NCBI GenBank assembly: GCA_027315045.1 | Contig: DAHUZS010000109.1 | Span: 1 to 64,000, forward strand | Reading direction: 5' to 3' | Source of the DNA: Acidimicrobiaceae bacterium | GTDB taxonomy: Bacteria; Actinomycetota; Acidimicrobiia; Acidimicrobiales; RAAP-2 | DNA: 64,000 bases | Shown here: piece by piece, positions 43,268 to 53,226 of the stretch | Numbering within the stretch: the first letter of the stretch is position 1 | Layout of the letters: every line of letters begins with the position of its first letter | Notes under the pieces: model-generated | Database searches by the model: none | What the model was told of the DNA's origin: nothing | What the model saw: the letters and a program-made list of their open reading frames with translations, nothing else | Translations under genes and position numbers: made by a program

Positions 43268-44092
43268 ATGTTCGACGGTCGCTGGCGCGAGGCGGTTGAC
43301 CGGCGCACGGCTCCGGTCGGAGCAGCCCTGCAACGCCACGGGGTCACCGCCGACGTGCTCACCGCCACCGGCCTCCTCTCGGCGGTGGCCACCGCCGTCG
43401 CAGTGGCCACCGGCCATTTGCATCTGGCGATCGGCCTGCTCACCCTGACCGGCCTGCACGACCTGCTCGACGGGCCGGTGGCCAAGGCGGCGGGCACGGT
43501 GTCGGTGCGCGGGGCGTTCTTCGATTCGGTGGTCGACCGCATAGCCGACGCGGTGGTGATGGGCGGGGTCGCCTGGTACCTGGTCTCGACCCACCGCGGC
43601 CACCTGTCGCTCCTGCCGCTCGCCATCGTGGGGGTCGCCTCGCTCGTCTCCTACCAGCGGGCCAAGGCCGACGCCCTGGGCCTGGGCGGCGCCACCGGTG
43701 GGCTGATGGAGCGGGCCGAACGCATGATCCTGCTCGGGGCGGGCTTCTTGAGCTCAGCCCTCCTCGTGCCCGACCTCTGGGTGCTGCTCGGCCTGACCAG
43801 CCTCACCGCCGCCGGGCGGTTCGTCCGGGTGTGGCGGGCGGCCGAGGGTCCCGCCCGACCGGCCGGCGCAGAACGCGGGCGGTCGCGTGTTGGCGAGGGC
43901 CGGCGGGTCGACTCCCCCTGGCGGGCCTGGCGCGAGGAGCGGGCCACCGGGCTCCGGCGGACCAAGGAGCCCGGTGCGCGCTGGCGGGCCCGTCGCCGAG
44001 AGGCGCCGATGGCCAGCCGGGCCGGTCGGGCGCGCCGGGCCCGGGGCCACCGCGCCAAGGCCGGTCGCTCCTTGGGCGATCAGGCGCCGTAG
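43268..44092 (+). CDS. pgsA: CDP-alcohol phosphatidyltransferase (phosphatidylinositol-phosphate synthase type)
   Basis: The CDP-alcohol motif is DGPVAKAAGTVSVRGAFFDS followed by VVD (about residues 68-90), with the usual A-R replaced by A-K. Several membrane helices surround it. In this gene order (HIT, pgsA, patA, pimA) the enzyme makes the inositol lipid that is then mannosylated. The core ends near residue 197. It is followed by a very basic tail of about 75 residues (many Arg, Gly, Ala), which is unusual. The ATG at 43268 is the first start of the frame. Confidence 0.85.
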   Translation: MFDGRWREAVDRRTAPVGAALQRHGVTADVLTATGLLSAVATAVAVATGHLHLAIGLLTLTGLHDLLDGPVAKAAGTVSVRGAFFDSVVDRIADAVVMGGVAWYLVSTHRGHLSLLPLAIVGVASLVSYQRAKADALGLGGATGGLMERAERMILLGAGFLSSALLVPDLWVLLGLTSLTAAGRFVRVWRAAEGPARPAGAERGRSRVGEGRRVDSPWRAWREERATGLRRTKEPGARWRARRREAPMASRAGRARRARGHRAKAGRSLGDQAP

Positions 44093-44119
44093 TCCGGCCG
44101 GCAACCAGGCGCTTCGACC

Positions 44120-45061
44120 ATGCTCCGGCCCGCGCGTCGATGGGTGCGGCTCCGGCTCACCTACCGGACCTACCGGGGCCTGGCGTTCGGGCTGCGGGTG
44201 CTGCCCGAGCCCCTGGCCCGCCTGGCTGCGGCGGGCGTGGCCCTCGGCATGCGCCACGGACCGGGCATGACGGTTCGGATGCGCGTGGCCCACCTGCGCC
44301 GGGTGTTGGCGGCGGCGAGCGGTGAGGAGCCGGACGAGCGGACGATGAAGGTGATGACCCGCCGGGCGTTCTTGGCCTATGCGCGCTACTGGCTTGACGG
44401 TGCCCGCCTGCCGAGCGCCTCCAAGGCCCTCGTGGCCAGTCGGATGAGTACCGAGGGACTCGAGCACCTGACCAAGGCGATGGCGGCGGGCTCAGGGGTG
44501 ATCATGGCCCTTCCCCACGTGGGCAGCTGGGAGTGGGGGGGCTCCTGGCTGAACAGCGTCGGGTACCCGATGACCGCGGTGGCAGAAGTGCTCGAGCCGC
44601 CCGAGCTCTTCGAGTGGTTCATCGAGCAGCGGACCGCCGCCGGGCTCCGGGTCGTGCCCCTCGACCAGCGGGCCAGCGCCGAGATCAGCCGGGCCCTGCG
44701 GGAGGGCCGGCTGGTCGGGCTGCTCTGCGACCGGGACCTGGTCGGCAACGGCGTGGAGACAGAGTTCTTCGGCGAGAAGACCACCTTCCCGGGCGGCCCG
44801 GCGGTCCTCGCCATCCGGACCGGGGCGGCCCTCGTCACCACCGCGGTCTTCAACCCGGCCTACGGCGAGCACCACGCGGTGATCTCCGAGCCCATCGACA
44901 CGTCCCGCACCGGTTCCCTGCACGACGACGTGGTGCGGATCACCCAGCAGATCGCCCGGAACTTCGAGGGCTACATCACGAGCGCCCCCGAGCAATGGCA
45001 CATGTTCCAGCCCGAGTGGCCGAGCGAACACGCCGCGGAGGAAGACCGGCACCGGCGCTGA
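44120..45061 (+). CDS. patA: Phosphatidylinositol mannoside acyltransferase (PatA/HtrB family)
   Basis: The 313-residue protein belongs to the lauroyl/myristoyl acyltransferase family, with the HX4E site in MALPHVGSWEWGGSWLNSVG, VPLDQRASAEISRALREGRL and CDRDLVGNGVETEFFGEKTT. In mycobacteria PatA acylates the mannose of PIM1/PIM2 at the inner membrane face. Its position between pgsA and pimA supports that role. It starts 27 bases after pgsA, and pimA begins on its stop codon. Confidence 0.9.
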   Translation: MLRPARRWVRLRLTYRTYRGLAFGLRVLPEPLARLAAAGVALGMRHGPGMTVRMRVAHLRRVLAAASGEEPDERTMKVMTRRAFLAYARYWLDGARLPSASKALVASRMSTEGLEHLTKAMAAGSGVIMALPHVGSWEWGGSWLNSVGYPMTAVAEVLEPPELFEWFIEQRTAAGLRVVPLDQRASAEISRALREGRLVGLLCDRDLVGNGVETEFFGEKTTFPGGPAVLAIRTGAALVTTAVFNPAYGEHHAVISEPIDTSRTGSLHDDVVRITQQIARNFEGYITSAPEQWHMFQPEWPSEHAAEEDRHRR

Positions 45062-46185
45062 TGGACCGGTTGAAGATCGCGATGGTCTCGCCCTACGACC
45101 TCGAGGTCCCCGGCGGCGTGCAGGGACAGGTGCGCGGGCTCGCCGCCGCCCTGGGCGACCTCGGCCACTGGGTCCGGGTGCTGGCGCCTGGCCCCCCGGC
45201 CGCCCGGGTCGGCGCGGGGGTGCTCACCCTCGGCCGCTCGGTGGGCCTGCGGGCCAACGGCTCGGTGGCGCCGGTGTCGATCTCCCCGTTGGCGGCGGCG
45301 AGGGCGGCCCGGGAGGTGCGGCGGGAGTCCTACGACCTCGTCCACCTGCACGAGCCGCTGGCGCCCGCGCTCAACTATGGGCTTCTCCTGGCCGCCCGCC
45401 AGCCGATCGTGGGCACCTTCCACCGCAACGGGCCAAGCCTGTGGTATCGGGCCCTGGCCCCGCTGGCGCGACCGGCCCTGGCGCGCCTGGCGGTGTGCTG
45501 CGCGGTGTCCGAGTCGGCGCGCGACAACGTGGCGGCGCTCGTCGATGGCGAGATCGAGGTCATGTTCAACGGGATCGACCTCGAACGGTTCGGTCCTCCG
45601 GGCGGCGCCCGGTCGGGGCCCCCGACGGTGCTGTTCGTCGGGCGTCACGAGCCCCGCAAGGGGCTGTCGGTGCTCCTCTCGGCCTTCGAGCGCCTCGCGC
45701 CCCCGGCCCGACTGTGGGTGGCGGGGGCCGGCCCCGAGACGGCCGCCCTGCGCCGTCGTCACCCGCCCTCGGACCGAGTGGTGTGGCTGGGGCCGATCAC
45801 CGACGAGGAGAAGGTGTCGAGGCTGGCCGACGCGGACGTCTTCTGTGCCCCTTCCCTCGGCGGGGAGTCCTTCGGGCTGGTCCTCCTGGAGGCGATGGCC
45901 GCCGGGGTCGCCCTCGTGGCCACGGACATCGACGGGTACCGGGCGGTGGCCGCCGGGCACGCACGGCTGGTGCCGCCGGGCGAGCCGGCGGCGCTCGCCG
46001 ACGCGTTGGCCGACGCGTTGGCCAGCGCCCGGGTCGGGACCGGCGGGTCCTCGCCCGAGGCCCTGGGGACGGCACGGCACCATGCCGAGGGTTGGTCGAT
46101 GGCTGAGCTGGCCCGGCGCTACGTCGAGGTGTACGAGCGGGTGCTTCGGACCGAGACCGCCGGTGGCCGGCACCCCGTTCGGTAG
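45061..46185 (+). CDS. pimA: Phosphatidylinositol alpha-mannosyltransferase (GT4)
   Basis: The 374-residue GT4 glycosyltransferase opens KIAMVSPYDLEVPGGVQGQV, as in PimA, which adds the first mannose to phosphatidylinositol. It has HLHEPLAPALNYGLLLAA, FNGIDLERFGPP, VLFVGRHEPRKGLSVLLSAF and the nucleotide-sugar site APSLGGESFGLVLLEAMAAG. The ATG at 45061 overlaps the patA stop by one base. The cluster implies phosphatidylinositol mannosides in the envelope. Confidence 0.92.
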   Translation: MDRLKIAMVSPYDLEVPGGVQGQVRGLAAALGDLGHWVRVLAPGPPAARVGAGVLTLGRSVGLRANGSVAPVSISPLAAARAAREVRRESYDLVHLHEPLAPALNYGLLLAARQPIVGTFHRNGPSLWYRALAPLARPALARLAVCCAVSESARDNVAALVDGEIEVMFNGIDLERFGPPGGARSGPPTVLFVGRHEPRKGLSVLLSAFERLAPPARLWVAGAGPETAALRRRHPPSDRVVWLGPITDEEKVSRLADADVFCAPSLGGESFGLVLLEAMAAGVALVATDIDGYRAVAAGHARLVPPGEPAALADALADALASARVGTGGSSPEALGTARHHAEGWSMAELARRYVEVYERVLRTETAGGRHPVR

Positions 46186-46196
46186 CCTTGCCCGCC

Positions 46197-47267
46197 ATGA
46201 CCGACGCCGGCTCCTCCCGACCCCCCGGCAACTCGGACGGGGGTTCTCGCCCCGGGGGCTCGGCGCGCCGTCGGCACCGCGGCGGGCAGCGTCGCTCGCC
46301 CAAGCTCCAGCCCGCTGGCGCGGCGGCCCGCCCCTCGGGATCGGGGGCGAAGCCGGCCGGCGCCCCCGGCGGGAAGCCCAAGCGCCCCCGCCAGGCCGCC
46401 TCCGGTCCGGCGAACCCGGAGGGGTCCGAAGGCGGGCGACCGGCACGCCCGGCCCCGGTGACCACCGAGCCCCCGCCGCTCGTTTCGGACCATGAGGTCC
46501 GGGCCAACCGCCGCCGGGCCGCCACGACCTGCGCGCTGGGGGCGGCGAGCCCGTCGCTCGTGGTGGGTGTGGTGCTCGGGGTCGCGGTCTCGACCCTGGC
46601 CGGGGTGATCGGCGCTGCGGGGCTCTTCGTGCTCTTGACCGTGTCCATCCCCCGGATCGCCACCCGGATCGCGCTCGTGGTCATCGGGGCCCGACCGCTG
46701 GGCGACGACGAGCTGCCCCGGTTCCAGAACCTGGTCGACGGGCTGTGCCCGACCTTCGGGCTCCGGCGCCCCATACTCATGGCGCTCGACGAGGCGTTGC
46801 CGAACGCCTGCTCGGTCGGTTCGGGTCCCGACCACGGGGTGCTCGTCGTGACCACCGGGCTCGAACAGGTCCTGGACCTCATCGAGCTGGAGGGCGTCGT
46901 CGCCCATGAGCTGTCGCACCTGAAGCGCTCCGACGTGGTGGTCTCGTCGGTCGCGGTGGCGGTGCTCGCCCCGTTCATCTGGATCTCGGGGAGCGATCGT
47001 CTCCTGCACCGAGTCCTCGGCACCGGCCGGGAGCTGCTCGCCGACAAGGTGGCGGTGCGGGCGGTCCGGTACCCCCCTGGTCTGCGCGCCGCGCTGGAGA
47101 AGTTCGAGACGATGGGCGAGCCCCGAGCGGGCTCGCTGTTTGCCCGGCGGCGGCTGGCGATGTCGCGCTGGCTCTGGATCGACCCGGCCGTCGGACGCCG
47201 CGGGGAGGACGTGGTCGGGGACCTCGACCTCACCTCGGTACGGGTCGAGGCGCTCACCGAGGTCTGA
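46197..47267 (+). CDS. M48-family membrane metallopeptidase
   Basis: The 356-residue protein has an N-terminal basic, proline/glycine-rich region (about residues 1-98), two close hydrophobic segments (about 110-155), then the zinc motif HELSH in LEGVVAHELSHLKRSDVVV. The third ligand region is GRELLADKVAVRAVRYPPGL. It is HtpX-like, a quality-control peptidase type with its active site at the membrane. It follows pimA by 11 bases. The long disordered N-terminus is not usual for HtpX. Confidence 0.85.
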   Translation: MTDAGSSRPPGNSDGGSRPGGSARRRHRGGQRRSPKLQPAGAAARPSGSGAKPAGAPGGKPKRPRQAASGPANPEGSEGGRPARPAPVTTEPPPLVSDHEVRANRRRAATTCALGAASPSLVVGVVLGVAVSTLAGVIGAAGLFVLLTVSIPRIATRIALVVIGARPLGDDELPRFQNLVDGLCPTFGLRRPILMALDEALPNACSVGSGPDHGVLVVTTGLEQVLDLIELEGVVAHELSHLKRSDVVVSSVAVAVLAPFIWISGSDRLLHRVLGTGRELLADKVAVRAVRYPPGLRAALEKFETMGEPRAGSLFARRRLAMSRWLWIDPAVGRRGEDVVGDLDLTSVRVEALTEV

Positions 47268-48079
47268 GGGCCGCCGGGGCGGGGGGTACGTCCTCAGGGT
47301 TCCTTCAAACTCTCGGTGTCGGACATCGGGGTGCAACGGATCGTCCGCGTCCTCGGTGTCCCGGCGGCCCTCGCGCTGGGGTCGCTCCTCTGCCCGCGCG
47401 TGCAGCTCGACGCCTTCACCGCGATGGCCACAGCGTGCGGGTCGACGGTCGACGTCGGGTTCCGCCTGCTCGTTTCGGGGGCCCCGGATCGCCGGGGTTA
47501 CCTCGCCGACTACGAGCGGGTGGCCAAGCAGCTCCGCCGGCCCTCGTGTTCTCGATCGAGGAGAACCCGGTCTACGCCAACACCGCGCTCACCTCCTTCT
47601 CGATCAGCTACTCCGGCCCGGGCCCCGGACGCGGCCGAGGCCCGGAGCGAGGCCCGGACGATCATCGCCCGCCTGGCCCTGGCCCCCGACTACCTGGGGG
47701 ACCGAGCCCGACACCCTGGGCGTCCCCTTCGACACCCGGGGCGGCGGCGAGGGTGGTCCGAGCCGAGCTGGCCGGGCTCGGTCCAGCCGGTCGGGCTGTC
47801 CATCACCGCCACGGAAGCGCGTCGGTCCCGGTGGCGACTCGGCCCACGTGCTCGGTGATCGTCTTGGGAGGGGTCCCAGGGGAGGGGATCACCGCCGGGG
47901 ACCTCAGCATTTCGGCCATGGACGTGCCACCTCTTGCTTGTCGGTCGTCCTCTTGGTCGCTCTGGAGTTGTGGTTGCTCTGTTCTTTTCGTCGTGGCGCC
48001 GGGATGCCCCGGGGCCCGTGGCCGGTCGGGAACGGAGAGCCCTGGCCAGGGCCGGACCGGCCACCGGTAGGATTGCACC
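47268..48079 (+). other. Gene gap with probable decayed coding sequence
   Basis: About 810 bases between the peptidase and pdxS hold no intact gene. Protein-like pieces appear in successive plus-strand frames: VQRIVRVLGVPAALALGSLL and FRLLVSGAPDRRGYLADYER in one, ALVFSIEENPVYANTALTSF in the next, then DAAEARSEARTIIARLALAP and CSVIVLGGVPGEGITAGDLS. This looks like one gene broken by several frameshifts, but I cannot name the family. The last 150 bases are less coding-like and probably contain the pdxS promoter. Confidence 0.4.
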
Positions 48080-48979
48080 ATGAGCGAGCACGCCGAAGCG
48101 AGCGCACACACTGGGACCTTTGCGGTGAAGCGAGGCTTGGCCGACATGCTGCGAGGCGGGGTGATCATGGACGTGGTCACGGCCGAGCAGGCCAAGATCG
48201 CCGAGGACGCCGGGGCCGTCTCGGTGATGGCGCTCGAGCGAGTGCCCGCCGACATCCGACGTGACGGCGGCGTCGCCCGGATGAGCGACCCGGCGCTCAT
48301 CGGCGCCATCCAGGAGGCGGTGACCATCCCGGTGATGGCCAAGGCCCGGATCGGCCACTTCGCCGAAGCCCAGGTCCTCCAGGCGCTGGCCGTCGACTAC
48401 ATCGACGAGAGCGAGGTGCTGACGCCGGCCGACGAGGCCCACCACATCGACAAGTGGCCCTTCACCGTGCCCTTCGTGTGCGGGGCCACCAACCTGGGTG
48501 AGGCGCTCCGGCGCATCTCGGAGGGTGCGGCGATGATCCGTTCCAAGGGTGAGGCCGGGACCGGCAACGTGGTCGAGGCGGTCCGTCACCTTCGCTCGAT
48601 CCTGGGGGACATCCGCAAGCTCACCCAGGCCGACAGCGCCGAGCGCTACGGATGGGCCAAGGACCTGGGCGCGCCGATCGGCCTGGTCCAAGAGGTCGCC
48701 GAGAACGGTCGGCTACCCGTCCCGCTCTTCTGTGCCGGCGGCCTGGCCACCCCGGCCGACGTGTCGCTCGTGATGCAGCTGGGGGCCGAGGCCGTCTTCG
48801 TCGGCTCGGGGATCTTCAAGAGCGAGGACCCGGTTCGTCGGGCCCGCGCCATCGTCGAGGCGACCGCGCACTTCGAGGACGCGGAGCACGTGGCCAAGGT
48901 GAGCCGGGGTCTTGGCGAGGCGATGCGGGGCGAGGAGCTGAGCGCCCTCCGCGAGCGTCTCGCCGATCGCGGTTGGTGA
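48080..48979 (+). CDS. pdxS: Pyridoxal 5'-phosphate synthase subunit PdxS
   Basis: The 299-residue TIM-barrel protein has [38 protein letters not shown] (catalytic lysine), [20 protein letters not shown] (second lysine) and [20 protein letters not shown]. It condenses ribose 5-phosphate, glyceraldehyde 3-phosphate and ammonia to PLP, with ammonia from PdxT. The ATG at 48080 starts 18 residues before the first conserved block. pdxT follows by about 20 bases, giving a complete deoxyxylulose-independent PLP synthase. Confidence 0.96.
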   Translation: MSEHAEASAHTGTFAVKRGLADMLRGGVIMDVVTAEQAKIAEDAGAVSVMALERVPADIRRDGGVARMSDPALIGAIQEAVTIPVMAKARIGHFAEAQVLQALAVDYIDESEVLTPADEAHHIDKWPFTVPFVCGATNLGEALRRISEGAAMIRSKGEAGTGNVVEAVRHLRSILGDIRKLTQADSAERYGWAKDLGAPIGLVQEVAENGRLPVPLFCAGGLATPADVSLVMQLGAEAVFVGSGIFKSEDPVRRARAIVEATAHFEDAEHVAKVSRGLGEAMRGEELSALRERLADRGW

Positions 48980-49001
48980 CCCCGGACCAGGGGTGCCGGC
49001 C

Positions 49002-49643
49002 GTGACCATCGGGGTGCTCGCCCTGCAGGGCGACGTGCGCGAGCACCTGGCGGCGCTGGCCGAGCTCGGGGTGGGGGCGCGTCGGCTTCGCACGCCGCCC
49101 GACCTGCGCGGTGTCGAGGGGGTCATCCTCCCGGGAGGCGAGTCGACCACCCTCTCGCTCCTCTTGCAGTCCTCGGGGCTGTTCGACCCGTTGGCCGGGG
49201 CCATCGGGGCCGGTCTACCCACCTTCGGGACCTGCGCCGGGCTCGTGCTCCTCGCCCGGGAGGTCCGGGGTGGCCGTCCCGACCAGCGCGGGTTCGGCGT
49301 GCTCGACTGCTGCGTTCTGCGTAACGGGTACGGCCGCCAGAGCGAGTCCTTCGAAGCGGCCATCGAGGTCTCGGCCGCACTCGGTGCGACGGCGATGCCG
49401 GCGGTCTTCATCCGGGCACCGCTCCTCGAGTCGGTCGGGTCGGATGTGGACGTGCTCGGCTGGGCCGAGACCCCACGCGACGGAACCCGTCGTCCGGTCA
49501 TCTGCCGGCAGGGCAACGTGTTGGCGTCAGCCTTCCACCCCGAGCTGACCGGGGACCGCCGCCTGCACCGGTACTTCGTGGGGCTTGTCGCGTCCACCGA
49601 GTTCGAAACCCCCGACGACCCGGTGGCGGCCCTGGCTCGCTGA
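49002..49643 (+). CDS. pdxT: PLP synthase glutaminase subunit PdxT
   Basis: The protein has TIGVLALQGDVREHLAALAE, ILPGGESTTLSLLLQSSGLF, the nucleophile cysteine (residue 78) in FGTCAGLVLLAREVRGG and the catalytic HPE in LASAFHPELTGDRRLHRYF. It frees ammonia from glutamine for PdxS. The GTG at 49002 has AGGGG at a good distance and matches the family start; a GTG at 48993 is the alternative. The length of 213 residues is slightly above normal because of a short tail. Confidence 0.94.
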   Translation: MTIGVLALQGDVREHLAALAELGVGARRLRTPPDLRGVEGVILPGGESTTLSLLLQSSGLFDPLAGAIGAGLPTFGTCAGLVLLAREVRGGRPDQRGFGVLDCCVLRNGYGRQSESFEAAIEVSAALGATAMPAVFIRAPLLESVGSDVDVLGWAETPRDGTRRPVICRQGNVLASAFHPELTGDRRLHRYFVGLVASTEFETPDDPVAALAR

Positions 49644-49694
49644 GGCGACGCTGGGCGACAGACGCTGAGCGAAGCGACAGAGAAGGAGACGGAG

Positions 49695-50441
49695 ATGTCC
49701 GGTCACTCGAAATGGGCGACCACCAAGTACCGGAAGGGGGCCCAGGACAAAGCCCGGGCCAAGCTGTTCGCCAAGCTCATCCGCCAGGTCGAGGTGGCGG
49801 CGCGCGACGGCGGTAGCGACCTGAGCGCCAACGCCACGTTGCGCACCATGTACCAGAAGGCGCGCGACGCCTCGGTCCCTTCCGACACCATCGAACGGGC
49901 CATCAAGCGCGGCACCGGCGAGCTCGAGGGGGTGCGCTACGAGGCGGTGGTCTACGAGGGCTACGCACCGAGCGGGGTGGCCGTCATCGTGGAGACCTTG
50001 ACCGACAACCGCAATCGGACCAGCGCTGACATTCGCAACCTGTTCACCCGCAACGGCGGGTCCCTGGCCGAGCCGGGTTCGGTCAGCTGGCAGTTCGAGC
50101 GCAAGGGGGTCGTCGTCGTGGGCGACGGCGACGAGGAAAAGGTGATGGAGGTGGCGACCGACGCCGGGGCCGAGGACATGAACGCCGACGGTGACCGCTT
50201 CGTGGTGACCTGCGCCCCCGGGGATCTACCCGGGTTGCGTGAGTCCCTGGAGGCCGCCGGGCTCGCGATCGAGTCGTCCGACCTGTCCCTCGAGCCCACC
50301 GCCACGGTGCCGGTGGCCGAGGAAGGTGACGCCAAGAAGGTTCTCCGCCTCCTCGAAGCGATCGACGAGCACGACGACGTCCAGGCGGTGCACGCCAACT
50401 ACGACATCGCCGAGGAGGTCCTCGCCGCCTTCTACGGCTGA
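49695..50441 (+). CDS. yebC: YebC/PmpR-family regulatory protein
   Basis: The 248-residue protein begins MSGHSKWATTKYRKGAQDKA and has the RQVEVAARDGGSDLSANATL, YEGYAPSGVAVIVETLTDNR and RNLFTRNGGSLAEPGSVSWQ blocks. It matches YebC across its full length. Members act as DNA-binding regulators or as factors that help ribosomes past difficult sequences. Position before ruvC is the usual place. The ATG follows an AGAAGGAGA ribosome site. Confidence 0.95.
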   Translation: MSGHSKWATTKYRKGAQDKARAKLFAKLIRQVEVAARDGGSDLSANATLRTMYQKARDASVPSDTIERAIKRGTGELEGVRYEAVVYEGYAPSGVAVIVETLTDNRNRTSADIRNLFTRNGGSLAEPGSVSWQFERKGVVVVGDGDEEKVMEVATDAGAEDMNADGDRFVVTCAPGDLPGLRESLEAAGLAIESSDLSLEPTATVPVAEEGDAKKVLRLLEAIDEHDDVQAVHANYDIAEEVLAAFYG

Positions 50442-50489
50442 GGCCGCGGATCCCACGATCCGGGGCGACCGCCGGATAAGGTCGAACGC

Positions 50490-51008
50490 GTGTTCGTCCT
50501 CGGGGTCGACCCCGGCCTGTCCCGCTGCGGCTACGGGGTCGTCACGACCTCGGGGGGACAGGGGCTGGTGGCCACCGCCGCCGGGGTGATCGAGACCGAC
50601 CCCAGCGCCCCGGTGCCCGAACGACTCCTCACGCTCTATCGCGAGCTGCGGGCCCTGGTCGCCGAAGTGGCACCCAGTGTGGTCGTGGTCGAACGGGTCT
50701 TCTTCCAGGTCAACGCGAAGACCGCGGTGCCGGTGTGCCAGGCCAGCGGGCTGGCCCTGGTCGTCGCGGCCGAGGCCGGCTGCGAGGTCGCCCAGTATTC
50801 GTCCAACGAGGTCAAGCAGGCGCTGGTCGGGTACGGGAGCGCCACCAAGCGACAGGTGCAGAAGATGGTGGCCTCGGTGCTCTCACTGCCGGTCCTGCCG
50901 AGCCCGCCGGACACCGCCGACGCCCTTGCGCTCGCCGTCTGCCATCTGCACGGTGCCGGCCTGCGGGTCGCGATGGCCGGCGCACGGCCCCTCGGGGGTG
51001 GGGCGTGA
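50490..51008 (+). CDS. ruvC: Holliday junction endonuclease RuvC
   Basis: The 172-residue protein has the acidic catalytic residues in [35 protein letters not shown] and [17 protein letters not shown], plus [15 protein letters not shown]. It cuts Holliday junctions as a dimer together with RuvAB. The GTG at 50490 fits the family N-terminus. ruvA begins in its stop codon, so ruvCAB form one coupled operon. Confidence 0.95.
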   Translation: MFVLGVDPGLSRCGYGVVTTSGGQGLVATAAGVIETDPSAPVPERLLTLYRELRALVAEVAPSVVVVERVFFQVNAKTAVPVCQASGLALVVAAEAGCEVAQYSSNEVKQALVGYGSATKRQVQKMVASVLSLPVLPSPPDTADALALAVCHLHGAGLRVAMAGARPLGGGA

Positions 51009-51612
51009 TCGGGTCGTTGCGCGGGAGGTACCTGGCACGCCCGGCCGAGTCGGAGGTGCTGGTCGAGGTGGGCGGCGTCGGCTATCGGCTGACGGTATCG
51101 ACTGGGACCCTCGCCGCACTGGGCGCGCTCGACTCCGAGGTCCACCTCTTCGTCCACACCCACGTACGCGAGGACGCCATCGTGCTCTTCGGGTTCGTCC
51201 ACGACGACGAACGCCGGTGCTTCGAGGTCCTGCTCGGCGCCCACGGCGTCGGCCCGGCCCTGGCGCTCGCGATCCTGTCCCAGTTCTCCCCGGCGGCGCT
51301 CACGACGGCACTGTGGGAAGAGGACCTCGACGCCCTGTGTGCCGTGCCCGGGGTGGGTCGCAAGACCGCCGCCCGGCTCATGATCGACCTGAAGAGCCGG
51401 CTCGAGTTGCCCGACCTCTCGGCGGGCGGGGCCCCGAAGTCGGACGGCGCCTCGACGGTGGCCCGGGCCGAGGTGCGGGCCGCGCTGGCCGACCTGGGCT
51501 ATGGGCCCGACGAGATCCGCGGGGCGCTCGAGCGGCTGGGCGACGGCGACACCTCGGGCACCGACAGCGTCGAGGAGATCCTCCGGGGTGCCCTACGCGA
51601 GCTGGCGTCGCG

Positions 51613-51616
<4 letters not shown>
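51005..51616 (+). CDS. ruvA: Holliday junction DNA helicase subunit RuvA
   Basis: The 203-residue protein has the OB domain ([20 protein letters not shown] type start, [13 protein letters not shown]) and the helix-hairpin-helix domain ([34 protein letters not shown]). The C-terminal domain that contacts RuvB follows ([19 protein letters not shown]). It binds four-way junctions and loads RuvB. The GTG start overlaps ruvC, and the stop overlaps ruvB by 4 bases. Confidence 0.95.
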
Positions 51617-52665
<1,049 letters not shown>

Positions 52666-52776
52666 GGGTGCCGAGGGGTCGCTCGGCCCGCGACCGGGGG
52701 TTGATCTGGCCGGTCGGCTAGGGTGTCCGTTTTGCGCGGGTCCAATCCCGCCGACCGTAGTAAGGACGCGTCGAAC

Positions 52777-53226
52777 GTGAACCACCTCCTCGCCCTCGCC
52801 CCCGCCCTGCTCCTGGCGGCCACCAAGACCACCTCGAAGACCTCTTCGTCGAACTACACCTTCTTGATCTTCATCGTGATCATCGTGGCGGCGCTCTACT
52901 TCCTGTTCCTCCGGCCCAACCAACAGAGGGCCAAGCGCCAGCGGGAGGAGAATGCCAGCATCGCGGTTGGTGACCGGATCGTGACCATCGGCGGGATCGT
53001 CGGGACCATCGAGGAGATGCGGGGTGACCGGGTCGTGCTCTCGACCGAGCATCCGGAGCTCGACGGCGCGGGCGAGGTGGTGCGCCTCGTGCTCCTCCGC
53101 TCGGCCGTGGCCCGGAAGGTCGACGCCGGTGTGGCGCCCGAACCAGAGCACGACGACGAGGTCGGTGACGGGACCGAGGACCACGAGGCCGACGACACCG
53201 GGAGGGCGGAGGGCACCCAGGAATGA
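52777..53226 (+). CDS. yajC: Preprotein translocase accessory subunit YajC
   Basis: The 149-residue protein has one membrane helix (YTFLIFIVIIVAALYFLFL, about residues 27-45) followed by RPNQQRAKRQREENASIAVG and DRIVTIGGIVGTIEEMRGDR, the YajC signature. A second hydrophobic patch precedes it (LLALAPALLLAATK). The tail is acidic. YajC works with SecDF at the Sec channel. The GTG at 52777 is the likely start, with AAGGA upstream. secD begins in its stop codon. Confidence 0.92.
   Translation: MNHLLALAPALLLAATKTTSKTSSSNYTFLIFIVIIVAALYFLFLRPNQQRAKRQREENASIAVGDRIVTIGGIVGTIEEMRGDRVVLSTEHPELDGAGEVVRLVLLRSAVARKVDAGVAPEPEHDDEVGDGTEDHEADDTGRAEGTQE

Noticed and set aside
41140-43299. A 719-codon plus-strand open frame opposite the EF-G-like gene
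   Set aside because: It is the mirror of the EF-G-like gene, whose GTPase motifs are complete; the plus frame resembles no known protein.
52733-52765. T-arm-like sequence GCGGGTCCAATCCCGC upstream of yajC
   Set aside because: It has a small stem with a loop that is not GTTCRANNC, and no acceptor, D or anticodon arms can be drawn around it, so it is not a tRNA.
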